From Bacteroidia bacterium (lineage in GTDB: Bacteria > Bacteroidota > Bacteroidia > Palsa-965): a stretch of DNA of 64,000 bases. A model generated the notes under the pieces. It saw nothing but the letters and a program-made list of their open reading frames with translations. It searched no databases and had not been told where the DNA came from. Where the stretch lies: NCBI GenBank assembly GCA_025454955.1, contig JALONL010000007.1, positions 5,001-69,000 of the forward strand, in the 5' to 3' direction. How positions within the stretch are numbered: position 1 is the first letter of the stretch; every line of letters starts with the position of its first letter. Positions 51,018-61,098 of the stretch are shown here, piece after piece. The position numbers were made by a program, and so were the translations under genes.

Positions 51018-53816
51018 TTAAATATCGGGGCCTCCGAGCAGCGAATCGAAGTGGTTTACGCCGTTGAAATAAAACACCAATACCATTTTTTTATTTCCAT
51101 CGCCTGTTCTGGCGACATCGTTGAACTGCATCAAACTGCTACCCTCAACTGCCGACCATAAATTAATGGAAAGCTGAACATCTCCCGGCTGATTTATCAC
51201 TTTTGCATAAACCAGATAGTTTCTCACAGCTTCAAGCAACTGGCTTCCGTTATTTAAAATATCAATCATACTGCCAAAGGCAAATCCGGCATGGTGTCGA
51301 ATGTAGTTTTTGAATCCTTTCAGGTCGTTAAGAGATAATTTATGCCGATGTACCAACTGATGAAAGATTGTATTTAGCGCACAGTCGTTACCATATCCGC
51401 TCATTGCATTAAAACCGTATCCTAACTCCACAAGATGACTGACCGGAGATTTTTTCAATTCAAGTTTCGATTTGGACTCGACTCCCAACTCATCGAGCGG
51501 GGAATTATGTTTACTTCCAAGCAGATTGATCAGTTCCAATACATTATCAACCTTATAGTCTTCCGCCACTTGTTCGGGCAAATCTCTCTTTCCCATTGTC
51601 TCAAAGATTATAGTTTCACCCAGACTCATAATTAACGGATAGGCATACCTGAGATGTTCAATCCAATGCAATACGGAAGAAACAAATTGATCAACTGATA
51701 AATTTCCGACATCCATTTCACCGTCAAAGAGCCCTATTGCAGCATCAATAACTATCTCTTCGTCATCGGCAAGTTTCCCCGATTCGTAAAGATGATATTC
51801 GTTAAAATTAAGAGTATCCTTATGTGAACCTTCTGCTCTTCCTTTTGCTTCCTTGCCGAAAGAGGCAGAATCAGATACCTGATAGGCTATAACGTAAGCA
51901 CGGGCGAGATTAGTAAGCAGGTTTGTCCATAAATGAAGAGGGAATTCCGCCTTACTTATTCCTATAATTTGTTGAATTGCTTTTTGCCTCAGCGATTCGC
52001 CATTCTTATTAGAGATTTTTAGCGATGACAAAAGTCCGAACATTTTGTGAAGGAGTGCCATAAGGCTATTCCCTTTCTCCTCCATAAAAGCCTTCCTGAT
52101 AAGTGTCCAGGCCACAGTGTGCGAAAGCTGCCTGGTAAGAAATTTGGTGCTTGCGCGATCAGTATCTGACAATGAAATGGAGAATATATACAAGTCTGCC
52201 GGTGAAAAAATCTTTAAATTTATTTCATGGGGATTAATTTGTTTTTTTTCCTGAATTTTCATTCCTCCCCTTTTTTTGTCAGACTTTTTATTGGGTGCCA
52301 CAATGATATTGCAGATAAAATTTGAGTCAATTTCCGGGGGAATTATTAATTCGAATTGTGCTCCTTCATTGCCTTGTATTAATTCATTGGGAAGATTTAC
52401 CCCCGGAGTAACATGATGTTTATTAAATTCGAAATATTCAAGTAAGCCCAATACCGTTTTCTTTTTAATGTCATATTTTTTGCTTACCCCTGGTGATAAA
52501 TTCTTATCTAGTACTCCTTGAAAAAGGGTGTTACCTGTTTTATGAAACAGGTAGGGGAATGCCAGTATAAGTGAATTCATCCAATGTTGCACGGAAAACA
52601 CATAATCGATTTCGTGAAGTGCGAGTCCGAATTGTACATCAAGCAATTTTTCACAATACCCTTTAAGAAGAGGTAATTGATTTTTTATATCCAGTTGGGG
52701 ATTTTCTTTAAGTTGTTCTTCAGTATATCTGAGGTTTTTCATTGAATCAGCTTCCGCATTTCCCTTCGCTTTTTTGTTATACGTGGCAGAATCGCTTAGC
52801 TGATATATATGAAAGTATATTCGCAAATATTCTGTTATGGTTAATTGCCAAAGATAAATTGGCATAGGCTGGTTAACCGGGGGCATGGTTTCGGGCTTAA
52901 ATCCCTGCATCAAACGTTTCGTTTTCTCATTTTGCTCAATTGAATTCAGAAAGATAAGTTCATTATTAATATACTTAATTAACAAAGACAACGTATTACC
53001 CGCGAAAGAAGTAATGGCGTTACGCAGGAGTGTCCAGGCAACTGTGTGTGACTTCTGCTTTTCTCCAAATTTTGTATTGGGCCTGTCTGAATCACTCAGC
53101 AATATTTTAGTAATGAATAGTTGTTCTGCAGTATAGTTATCATCGAATTGTAATTGATCCTGCTCACCCTGAGCTATTGGCACCAGCGACACATGAGAGA
53201 TAAATCCTGAACGAAAATTGATTTCGTCCTCATCTTTTTTTTCTCCGGGTTTTCTCTTTTTTACTGTTAAAAATGTGGACGGATTTTCATCTTTCTCAAA
53301 TTTCATTGGTAGATTTTCAAACTCCTCGATTATATCTGTTGAAGAATCTGACTTGGATTTTTTGTCCTGATTAAGTTCAGTGTTATCCTCTCCAGATTCG
53401 TTCATTTCCTCTTCATAAAGATCGTCTGGCAATTCATATTTTTCCTGCCCCAAACGAATTTCCTCTTCCTCCTCCGACTCAGTACCAACTACCTTTAATG
53501 TGTTATTTTTTTGATCATAATTCAGATGAACAATGTATCCGTCGGTTTCTCTTTTTACTACAATATGAGACCCGGTTTGAGAAACGAATTTGTAAATCAT
53601 ACCGGTTTCTTCATCCACAAAAATTTTTAATTTATTATCAAACCTGAAATCAGCCTGAATTACATTCTGAGTAATTGAGGGATTGGAAATCGAAGAAGAT
53701 TCCGATGATAAACGGAGAAACTCAGCCCCCGGTGCAGGAAGAGATATTGCCTTTTTACCTGAATGTTCAGCACTTGAATTTGTGCTTTCGCTTTTTTGCT
53801 GATGAGAATTGTACAT
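51018..53816 (-). CDS. 932-residue modular protein with duplicated module and OTU-like C-terminus
   Basis: I do not recognise the family. No signal peptide or membrane helix. An acidic, low-complexity region lies at about 114-160. A module occurs twice: at about 230-460 and 540-765, each with the motif SD(S/T)DRxxTKFxxxQxSHTVAW (240-261 and 550-570) and later YQ(L/V)SDSA(T/S)xxxxAKGxAE (338-354, 646-662). The C-terminus (about 790-932) has GYGNDCALNTIFHQLV with C812 and a late NGVNHFDSLLGG with H922 and D924, the order found in OTU-like cysteine proteases. The gene is more A+T-rich than its neighbours, suggesting transfer. A toxin or effector with protease activity is the favoured reading, unproven. 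Confidence 0.8.
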   Translation of the reverse strand: MYNSHQQKSESTNSSAEHSGKKAISLPAPGAEFLRLSSESSSISNPSITQNVIQADFRFDNKLKIFVDEETGMIYKFVSQTGSHIVVKRETDGYIVHLNYDQKNNTLKVVGTESEEEEEIRLGQEKYELPDDLYEEEMNESGEDNTELNQDKKSKSDSSTDIIEEFENLPMKFEKDENPSTFLTVKKRKPGEKKDEDEINFRSGFISHVSLVPIAQGEQDQLQFDDNYTAEQLFITKILLSDSDRPNTKFGEKQKSHTVAWTLLRNAITSFAGNTLSLLIKYINNELIFLNSIEQNEKTKRLMQGFKPETMPPVNQPMPIYLWQLTITEYLRIYFHIYQLSDSATYNKKAKGNAEADSMKNLRYTEEQLKENPQLDIKNQLPLLKGYCEKLLDVQFGLALHEIDYVFSVQHWMNSLILAFPYLFHKTGNTLFQGVLDKNLSPGVSKKYDIKKKTVLGLLEYFEFNKHHVTPGVNLPNELIQGNEGAQFELIIPPEIDSNFICNIIVAPNKKSDKKRGGMKIQEKKQINPHEINLKIFSPADLYIFSISLSDTDRASTKFLTRQLSHTVAWTLIRKAFMEEKGNSLMALLHKMFGLLSSLKISNKNGESLRQKAIQQIIGISKAEFPLHLWTNLLTNLARAYVIAYQVSDSASFGKEAKGRAEGSHKDTLNFNEYHLYESGKLADDEEIVIDAAIGLFDGEMDVGNLSVDQFVSSVLHWIEHLRYAYPLIMSLGETIIFETMGKRDLPEQVAEDYKVDNVLELINLLGSKHNSPLDELGVESKSKLELKKSPVSHLVELGYGFNAMSGYGNDCALNTIFHQLVHRHKLSLNDLKGFKNYIRHHAGFAFGSMIDILNNGSQLLEAVRNYLVYAKVINQPGDVQLSINLWSAVEGSSLMQFNDVARTGDGNKKMVLVFYFNGVNHFDSLLGGPDI

Positions 53817-54053
53817 AAATTAAAATCAGGCTTTGTTTTTTGAAACTCTTACCATCGAAAATTTCCGGCAATAAAGTAAAAAACATACTCATTCACTCCC
53901 AACTTAAATTGGCAAGGACTATCAAAAACAGGTATTTTCCGCTGAAAACAAGGAAATTATGTTAAAATAAAAACGAAACACCACCTCACTTTTCCACATA
54001 AAACCCGCTATTTTCTTACCTTCGGGCTAAGCAAACACAAAACCCGATTTTCG

Positions 54054-57000
54054 ATGAAAAAATTTACCCTGATTCTTGCGGGTGCACTATCGTTTCTCAC
54101 TGCCAAGGCCCAACTCAACGGCACTTATACGATAGACGCCCTGCTTCCTGCAAGCGCCACCAACTACCAAAGCATTAACGCAGCCGTGGGCGATCTGGCC
54201 ACCGGCACCCGAAGCGACGGCGGCCCGGTAAACGGCCCCGGTGTAAACGGCCCGGTGGTTTTGCGCATTGATGCCGGCTCGGGCCCGTACAACGAGCAAA
54301 TTACCTTTCCGGCCATTACCGGTGCTTCGGCCACAAACACCATTCGCCTCACCGGCGGCCCCGGACGTGAAGCGGTGACGTTTACAGGTACCACTACAGC
54401 CGACAGGCAGGTAATTAAACTGAACGGCTCGCGCCACATTATTCTCGACAGTTTAACGATTGTGAATAATGATATTGGCTTCGGTTTTGGCGTACACATT
54501 ACCAACAGTGCCGACAGCAACCGCGTGAGCAACTGTCTTGTGACCGTGTTTAACGGCTCCACCAGTACAAACTTTGCGGGCATTGTCATAGGCGGCACTG
54601 CCGTAACCAGCAACAGCGATGCCGGCGATGGCAACGTGATTGAAAACAACACGGTGGAAGGCGGTTACTACGGCATCACCATGCGCGGGCTTAGCACTAC
54701 GGTTTTCAATCAGCGAAACCGCATTGTAAACAACATCATCCGCGATATTTATTTCTATGGCGTATACTGCATTTATCAGAACCTGCCTGAGATTTCGCGC
54801 AATACCATTTCGGGCCGCAGCACGCAAACCTCTTCTTCCTACGGCATTTTCATAAGCAATGCCGATTTGTTTGTTTGCGAGCGCAACCGGATTTTCAATG
54901 TGGGCCTTTACGGCATTTTCATCACCACGGGCAACAACCAGGGCGGCACAGGCACTACGCGTGTGCGTGTGGCCAATAACATGATTGGCGGCGGATGGCT
55001 TTCGGCGAATCCTTATGGCATTTATATGTCGGGAACTTCGCGGCTTATCGACATCTGGCACAACTCGGTGAGTTTAACCAGCGGCAATGGCCGTGCACTT
55101 TACATACTGGGCACGGCATCGGGAATTGATGTAAGCAACAACTCTTTTGCGGTGTTTAATTCTACTACCGGCTATGCGGTGTACATCAATACTGCTGCCA
55201 TGGTAAATACCGTGAATTACAACAATTACTGGGCCCCCGGCTCTGCCAATTTCGTGTTCATAGGTGTGGCCTACACCACGGCCAACTACATTGGCGGCGG
55301 CGGTTTCAACAACAACTCGCGCAGCGGCGATCCGATTTACATCAACAACTTCACCAACCTGCACACCACCGCCACACAGCTTCACGATGCCGGCACCAAC
55401 CTCGGCGTAACCATCGACTTCGACGGCGATATGCGCCCGATGGCCCCCACCAATTTCTACGACATCGGTGCCGACGAGTACACACCTTCGGTGAACGATG
55501 CCGGGGTGCTGGTGCTTTCGGGTCCGGCGCAGCCTTTTGGTGCGGGCCTGCAAACCATAAGTACGCGCATTTTCAACTACGGTGCAGCCACGCTTACCAG
55601 CGCCACCATAAACTGGCGCGTAAACAATGTACCGCAAACTCCGTTTAGCTGGACAGGCAGCCTGCCCACCAACAGCCTTTCGGCTCCGGTAAACATTGGT
55701 ACGTTTACATTTGCGAGCGGCACCACCTACAGCATGAAATTCTGGACATCAAACCCCAACGGAGTGACCGACCAGAATTTCCTTAACGACACACTCACGC
55801 TCAACGTATGTGTGGGCCTGAGCGGCACCTACACCATTGGCGGCCCCGGTGCCGATTATCCCACCATTACCGCGGCTGTAAACGCACTCGTGTGCGGCGG
55901 CGCGGCCGGGCCGGTAACCATGCGCTTAAATGCCGGACAAGGACCTTTTAACGAACAGGTAAATATTCCGTTTGTAGTTGGTGCATCACCCGCGCGTCCT
56001 GTGCGTTTTACCGGCGGTGCCAACCGCGAAACTGTAACTTTCAACGGAAATCTCTCAACCGAGCGCGGTGTGTTTGTGCTTAACGGCGCACACAATATTA
56101 CGCTCGACAGTTTAACCATTATCAACACCGGCACCACACAGGGCTACGGTATAAAACTCACCAACAGCGCCGACAGTAACATTATCCGAAATTGCATTGT
56201 GCGCCTTGATACGGTGAGTACTTCCGCAAACTTTGCGGGTATTACCATTTCGGGTGCCACAGTAACTGCCAATGGAAATTTCGGCCGCGATAACCTGATT
56301 GAAAATAACTTCGTAAGCGGAGGTTATTACGGAATCACCGCCCGTGGTTTTTCCACCACCATATTCTCGCCGGGAAACCGGATTAACAATAACACCATTG
56401 AACGTTTCCATTACTACGGTGTATATTGTTTTTATCAGAATAAATTGGAAATAAACCGAAACGATATTCGTGCAAGGTTGGCACGCTCTACCGCCGCCTA
56501 CGGTATAAGCATCAACTATGCCGATTCGCTTACCGTGGAACGCAACAATGTGCGCCGCTTTGGCACGTATGGCATTTACATGACTTACGGAAATTACCAG
56601 AACAACACCGGCACATTCCGCGCAAGGGTTACCAATAACATGATTGGCGGCGATGTAAACGGCGGTACTCCTTACGGAATTTACATCACTACCAACTCGC
56701 GCAACTTAGACATCTGGCACAACTCGGTGAGCCTTAACAGCGGCAACGGCCGTGCCATTTACATTCTCAGCGGATCGGGCAACAATGTGCAGAACAACTC
56801 GTTTGCGAATTTCAATTCCACTTCGGGTTGGGCGCTTTACGTGAGCAGTGTGGCCAACGTGAGTGGTGTGGACTACAACAACTATTACATACCCAATTCC
56901 ACCAATTTCATTTTCATTGGCGGTGCTTACACTACGGCCACCTACGTGGGCGGAGGCGGCTTCAACGTGAACTCGCGCCACGGCGATCCGTTTTATGTAA

Positions 57001-59714
57001 ACAACCTCACCGACCTGCACAGCTTTGCCCCGCAGTTGTATGATGCGGGAACCAACCTCGGCATTAACGTGGACATTGACGGCGATGTGCGCCCGATGGC
57101 TCCCACAAACCTGTATGACATGGGTGCCGATGAGTTTGGTGTAATCAACAACAATGCCCTGCCGGTTTCGTTGACCTCGCCCATTAACTTTGCCTGCGGC
57201 GACAGTGCGCAGGTGATTTCGGTGGTGGTAAGCAACCTCGGTGCCAATACCATTACTTCGCTGCCTGTGACGGCACAAATCACAGGTTTTGTAAACACCA
57301 CACTTACTACCACGTACACCACGCCTATTCCTTTCGGACAATCAGCCACCATTAACATAGGCACCATAAACGCCTACGCCGGCGGCACACTCAACCTTAC
57401 CATTTATACACAGCTTGCGGGCGATCAGGTATTGGGTAACGATACGCTGCGTACACAAATTATCATTACCCCGCTGGCTGTGGCCGCTGTGGGAGCCAAC
57501 GATACAGTGTGCAACGGCGATCAGGCAGTGCTTACGGTGAATAGCGATGGTTTCGATCATTTCTGGTACCCCACGCCAAGTTCCACTACTCCGGTAGGTG
57601 TGGGCGATACGCTGGTTACACCGCCGCTTACAAGCACACAAACTTTTTATGTGGCCTCGCTCACCTCGGGCAGTGGCAGCATTACCACACAGTTTACGGG
57701 TGGCAATGGCTGCGAAGGTGCCATGTTTAACATTACACCGGTAGTGGATATGGTGCTCGATTCATTTGACATTAATCTGGGAATCACAACCATTCAGGGC
57801 GTGCGTGTATTCTGGCGTTTGGGCGGCTATCAGGGTTTTGAAACGAACTCGGCTGCATGGACGATACTTGGGCAGGACAGTGTACAAGGCATGGGCGCAG
57901 GACAGCCTTCGCGTGTGCATCTGGGCGGCTTGCAGTTGCTGGCCGGACAAACGTATGGCCTGTATTTCCACAACCCAACCTCGAATATTGATTACACCAC
58001 AGGCTCGGCCAATTTCAGCAACAGCGATGCAGCAATTTCTACCGGCGCGGGCTTATGCGGTTTGTTTACTTCGGTAAATGCCGGACGTATTTTTAACGGG
58101 CGTGTGTATTACACCAAAGCCTACTGCCCTGCTCCCACGCGCACACCCATTACGGTTACCGTGCTGCCGCGTCCGCAGGTATCGCTTGGCTCAGACACCA
58201 CGCAGTGCGGACCCCGTGTGCTGAATGCGGGCAACCCGGGCAATACGTATTTATGGTCAACCGGCGCCACCACGCAGCAAATCAGTGCCAATCTTTCGGG
58301 CCAGTACAGCGTGGAGGTGAATGATGGTTCGTGCATTGGACGCGACACGGTGAATCTTACTATCAATCCGATTCCGCCTGTTGCGGCATTTGCCTACGTG
58401 GGTGTATTGTGTCAGGGCCAGCGCGATACGCTTATTGCCACCGGCGCAGTAAACTATGTATGGAACACCGGCGGCACCAACAATACCGAGCCCATTTTCC
58501 CGTCAACCACAACCACGTATTCTGTAATCGGAACTGATTTTGTGGGATGTTCAGACACGGCCACCATTACAGTGGTGGTGAATCCGAATCCCACAGTGAG
58601 CTACAATGCATCGCCCGATACAGTGTGCATAGGAAGCACCACCACACTGAGCGGCACAGGTGCGCAAACTTATGTGTGGAGTAACAGCGTGGTGGATGGT
58701 GTACCGTTTACTCCGTCCACTTCGGGCAGCTACACCGTAATTGGCACCGATGCCAACGGATGTGTGGACACCGCCACTGCAAACATTGTAGTAAATGCAC
58801 TGCCGGTTGTAGGCTACACAGCCAGCAATTTAACCGTGTGCGAAAACTCACCGGTAACATTGAGTGGCACCGGCGCACAAACCTATACCTGGACCGGCGG
58901 CATATTTGATGCTATACCGTTTACCGCCACTGCCACCAACAGCTACACCGTAACCGGCACTGATGCCGCCGGGTGTACAGGCACTGCCTCGGTAACCATA
59001 AGCGTACTTCCGGCTCCTGTGGTGGGCTTTACCACTTCCGGCACTACCATTTGCATGGGTAGCACGGTTACGTTCAACGGCACCGGTGCGCAAACCTATA
59101 CCTGGAGCGGCGGCGTTACCGATGGTGTGCCGTTTACACCCTTCACCTCGGGCACTTACACGGTAACCGGCACCGATGCCAACAACTGCAGCGCCACCGC
59201 CACGGCAAGCGTAACGGTAAATGCGCAGCCCAATGTATCGCTGAATTTGCCCTTCACCACCATTTGCTTTGACGATGCCAACGTTACACTCAGCGGCGGC
59301 ACACCCGCAGGCGGCATCTGGAGCGGCCCCGGCGTTACCGGCAACAGTTTCGATCCGTCGGCTGCAGGCAATGGTACACGAACCATCCTGTACACCTACA
59401 CCGATACAAATGGCTGCATCAATCAGGCCCCGCAAAACGTGGTGGTTGATCCCTGCATTGGCATTCACGAAAACACCGCAGCCGTAATGCAGGTATATCC
59501 CAACCCGAACAACGGTGTGTTTACCATTGCCTTTGGCGGCAATGAAATGATGCAGTTGCAGGCGTTTGATGCCACCGGCAAACTCGTATTCGATGCACAG
59601 GTGCTTCCCGGCACAGTGCAGCAAATGGAATTTGCATCGGCAGGACTTTACACGCTGGTGGTAATTACTGCCGATGGCAGCCGAACCACGCAGCGGGTGA
59701 TTGTGACGAAGTAA
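54054..59714 (+). CDS. 1886-residue T9SS surface protein with duplicated beta-helix and Ig-like repeats
   Basis: A giant exported protein. The signal peptide spans 1-19. Two homologous halves of about 480 residues start at 54114 and 55818, each a right-handed parallel beta-helix (NosD-like, rich in N-x-I-x-x-N-x-I and ending DIGADE or DMGADE). Beta-sandwich modules lie between and after them. Three close tandem Ig-like repeats follow (about 58585-59215, each with LSGTGAQTYxW and GxYTVxGTDA), then a type A T9SS sorting domain from VMQVYPNPNNGVF. It is expected to be surface-attached, perhaps binding glycans or acting as adhesin. No catalytic residues are evident. Confidence 0.92.
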   Translation: MKKFTLILAGALSFLTAKAQLNGTYTIDALLPASATNYQSINAAVGDLATGTRSDGGPVNGPGVNGPVVLRIDAGSGPYNEQITFPAITGASATNTIRLTGGPGREAVTFTGTTTADRQVIKLNGSRHIILDSLTIVNNDIGFGFGVHITNSADSNRVSNCLVTVFNGSTSTNFAGIVIGGTAVTSNSDAGDGNVIENNTVEGGYYGITMRGLSTTVFNQRNRIVNNIIRDIYFYGVYCIYQNLPEISRNTISGRSTQTSSSYGIFISNADLFVCERNRIFNVGLYGIFITTGNNQGGTGTTRVRVANNMIGGGWLSANPYGIYMSGTSRLIDIWHNSVSLTSGNGRALYILGTASGIDVSNNSFAVFNSTTGYAVYINTAAMVNTVNYNNYWAPGSANFVFIGVAYTTANYIGGGGFNNNSRSGDPIYINNFTNLHTTATQLHDAGTNLGVTIDFDGDMRPMAPTNFYDIGADEYTPSVNDAGVLVLSGPAQPFGAGLQTISTRIFNYGAATLTSATINWRVNNVPQTPFSWTGSLPTNSLSAPVNIGTFTFASGTTYSMKFWTSNPNGVTDQNFLNDTLTLNVCVGLSGTYTIGGPGADYPTITAAVNALVCGGAAGPVTMRLNAGQGPFNEQVNIPFVVGASPARPVRFTGGANRETVTFNGNLSTERGVFVLNGAHNITLDSLTIINTGTTQGYGIKLTNSADSNIIRNCIVRLDTVSTSANFAGITISGATVTANGNFGRDNLIENNFVSGGYYGITARGFSTTIFSPGNRINNNTIERFHYYGVYCFYQNKLEINRNDIRARLARSTAAYGISINYADSLTVERNNVRRFGTYGIYMTYGNYQNNTGTFRARVTNNMIGGDVNGGTPYGIYITTNSRNLDIWHNSVSLNSGNGRAIYILSGSGNNVQNNSFANFNSTSGWALYVSSVANVSGVDYNNYYIPNSTNFIFIGGAYTTATYVGGGGFNVNSRHGDPFYVNNLTDLHSFAPQLYDAGTNLGINVDIDGDVRPMAPTNLYDMGADEFGVINNNALPVSLTSPINFACGDSAQVISVVVSNLGANTITSLPVTAQITGFVNTTLTTTYTTPIPFGQSATINIGTINAYAGGTLNLTIYTQLAGDQVLGNDTLRTQIIITPLAVAAVGANDTVCNGDQAVLTVNSDGFDHFWYPTPSSTTPVGVGDTLVTPPLTSTQTFYVASLTSGSGSITTQFTGGNGCEGAMFNITPVVDMVLDSFDINLGITTIQGVRVFWRLGGYQGFETNSAAWTILGQDSVQGMGAGQPSRVHLGGLQLLAGQTYGLYFHNPTSNIDYTTGSANFSNSDAAISTGAGLCGLFTSVNAGRIFNGRVYYTKAYCPAPTRTPITVTVLPRPQVSLGSDTTQCGPRVLNAGNPGNTYLWSTGATTQQISANLSGQYSVEVNDGSCIGRDTVNLTINPIPPVAAFAYVGVLCQGQRDTLIATGAVNYVWNTGGTNNTEPIFPSTTTTYSVIGTDFVGCSDTATITVVVNPNPTVSYNASPDTVCIGSTTTLSGTGAQTYVWSNSVVDGVPFTPSTSGSYTVIGTDANGCVDTATANIVVNALPVVGYTASNLTVCENSPVTLSGTGAQTYTWTGGIFDAIPFTATATNSYTVTGTDAAGCTGTASVTISVLPAPVVGFTTSGTTICMGSTVTFNGTGAQTYTWSGGVTDGVPFTPFTSGTYTVTGTDANNCSATATASVTVNAQPNVSLNLPFTTICFDDANVTLSGGTPAGGIWSGPGVTGNSFDPSAAGNGTRTILYTYTDTNGCINQAPQNVVVDPCIGIHENTAAVMQVYPNPNNGVFTIAFGGNEMMQLQAFDATGKLVFDAQVLPGTVQQMEFASAGLYTLVVITADGSRTTQRVIVTK

Positions 59715-59735
59715 CGATCAGAATTTATAGTAGTG

Positions 59736-59772
59736 ATCTCCGCAGGTACTTGTATCTGCGGAGATTTTTTTT
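59736..59772 (+). terminator. terminator of the 1886-residue gene
   Basis: ATCTCCGCAG (59736-59745) and CTGCGGAGAT (59756-59765) form a stem followed by T8, 22 bp after the stop. Confidence 0.9.
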
Positions 59773-59880
59773 GTGCGGGAGTTGGAAATAATTAATGGGT
59801 AGTGATGAAATCTCCTCTGTTCTGAGGAAGGAATTGAGAGGTGTGTGGGTGATTTTTGGGGGTTCAAGAATTGCTCTGTT

Positions 59881-61098
59881 ATGGATAAAAGACCCAAAAA
59901 AATATTTATCAGCTTTGCCGCTGAAGCTAACGATTTCGCGAAAAGATTAGAAAAAGACCTCCGTAAAAACGGATTTGACCCGTGGGTGTATTCCGAAGAA
60001 ATGGCAGGAGGGCAAACTTGGGAAAAGGTGCAGCAAATTAAAATGGAAGAGGCCGACTACCTTATCGGGGTAATTAGTCACGCTGTAATAAAAGACAGGG
60101 AACAGGAACGCACAGTGTGGAAAGAGTTAAGCTATGCGATAGAACGCTCGCGCAACAACAGCGCATTCAGCAACTATTTTATCCCGGTACTTGTGAATAT
60201 TAAGAAAAGCGACCTGCCGGAAGAAATAAAACATGTACATGCCATTGATTATGACAGGGAGGGAATTGAAGGCATTCTTAAAGCATTAACCTTAAAAAAT
60301 ACACGACCACTATTTGTCGGCCCGTTTAGACTTTTTTTGTTGTTGCTCACACTTGTTACTATTATCATCGCAGCACTTTACTTCAATTATGCCCACAAAA
60401 AAAACACTGGAAAAGCACCCATTCAAACCGCTCGCTTTCAAACACAGGTAATAGACAAGTACACGCGCCAACCGGTAAAAGATGTAATTGCGTTTGTAAT
60501 TAATAGGGTAAAGAAAGACACTATCGCCATCAGCGATCTTTCGGGCAGCGACGGGCGGGTATTCTTCGAGTTAGACACGTCACAACGTATTACGGTTTCG
60601 GTAAATTTCTCTCACAAAGATTACGAAGACGACAGATTATTATTTGAACTGCCAAGTTCGCTGGTGCAGCCGCAATTTACGCTCACGCCCAAAATAAAAC
60701 CCGATACTGCAAAGAGAAAAGTATTCAACCCGGGGCAATCCAATACCGAAAAATATTACTGGACAGAAGGTATAGAACTAACTATCGAACAACGAAAAAA
60801 AATAAAACAGAGTTGTGGCTACGAGTATCAGCAGGGACGTGGTTTGAAATTTATCTATGACTACGACCATACCAAATATATCTGTTTAAATACGGGATGC
60901 CGTTTTTTGGGCAGTCCGGTAAGGCTCTCGGGAAATGGTTTCAGCGAGCAGGTGGGCGATCCTTTAAAAGAATCGCCCGGCATTGCATTAAGTAAAGAGG
61001 ATTGGGAAAATACAATCCGCGATACGCTCGAAGATCATGCAAAGAAAAATCAGGAACAGGTATTCAATCTTCTTAAAACATGGTTATGCGCCTCATAA
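59881..61098 (+). CDS. TIR-domain protein with one membrane helix and a periplasmic domain
   Basis: A 405-residue protein in three parts. The TIR (possibly SEFIR-type) domain spans about 6-135: KIFISFAAEANDFAKRLEKD, PWVYSEEMAGGQTW and EADYLIGVISHAV. The segment TVWKELSYAI puts E82 at the place of the catalytic Glu of SARM1-type TIR NADases. A transmembrane helix follows at about 151-169, then an extracytoplasmic domain (about 175-405) with a carboxypeptidase-regulatory-like start. The start MDKRPKKIF is preferred over the ATG 12 codons before. It overlaps the next gene by 19 bp and heads a three-gene unit. Confidence 0.85.
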   Translation: MDKRPKKIFISFAAEANDFAKRLEKDLRKNGFDPWVYSEEMAGGQTWEKVQQIKMEEADYLIGVISHAVIKDREQERTVWKELSYAIERSRNNSAFSNYFIPVLVNIKKSDLPEEIKHVHAIDYDREGIEGILKALTLKNTRPLFVGPFRLFLLLLTLVTIIIAALYFNYAHKKNTGKAPIQTARFQTQVIDKYTRQPVKDVIAFVINRVKKDTIAISDLSGSDGRVFFELDTSQRITVSVNFSHKDYEDDRLLFELPSSLVQPQFTLTPKIKPDTAKRKVFNPGQSNTEKYYWTEGIELTIEQRKKIKQSCGYEYQQGRGLKFIYDYDHTKYICLNTGCRFLGSPVRLSGNGFSEQVGDPLKESPGIALSKEDWENTIRDTLEDHAKKNQEQVFNLLKTWLCAS

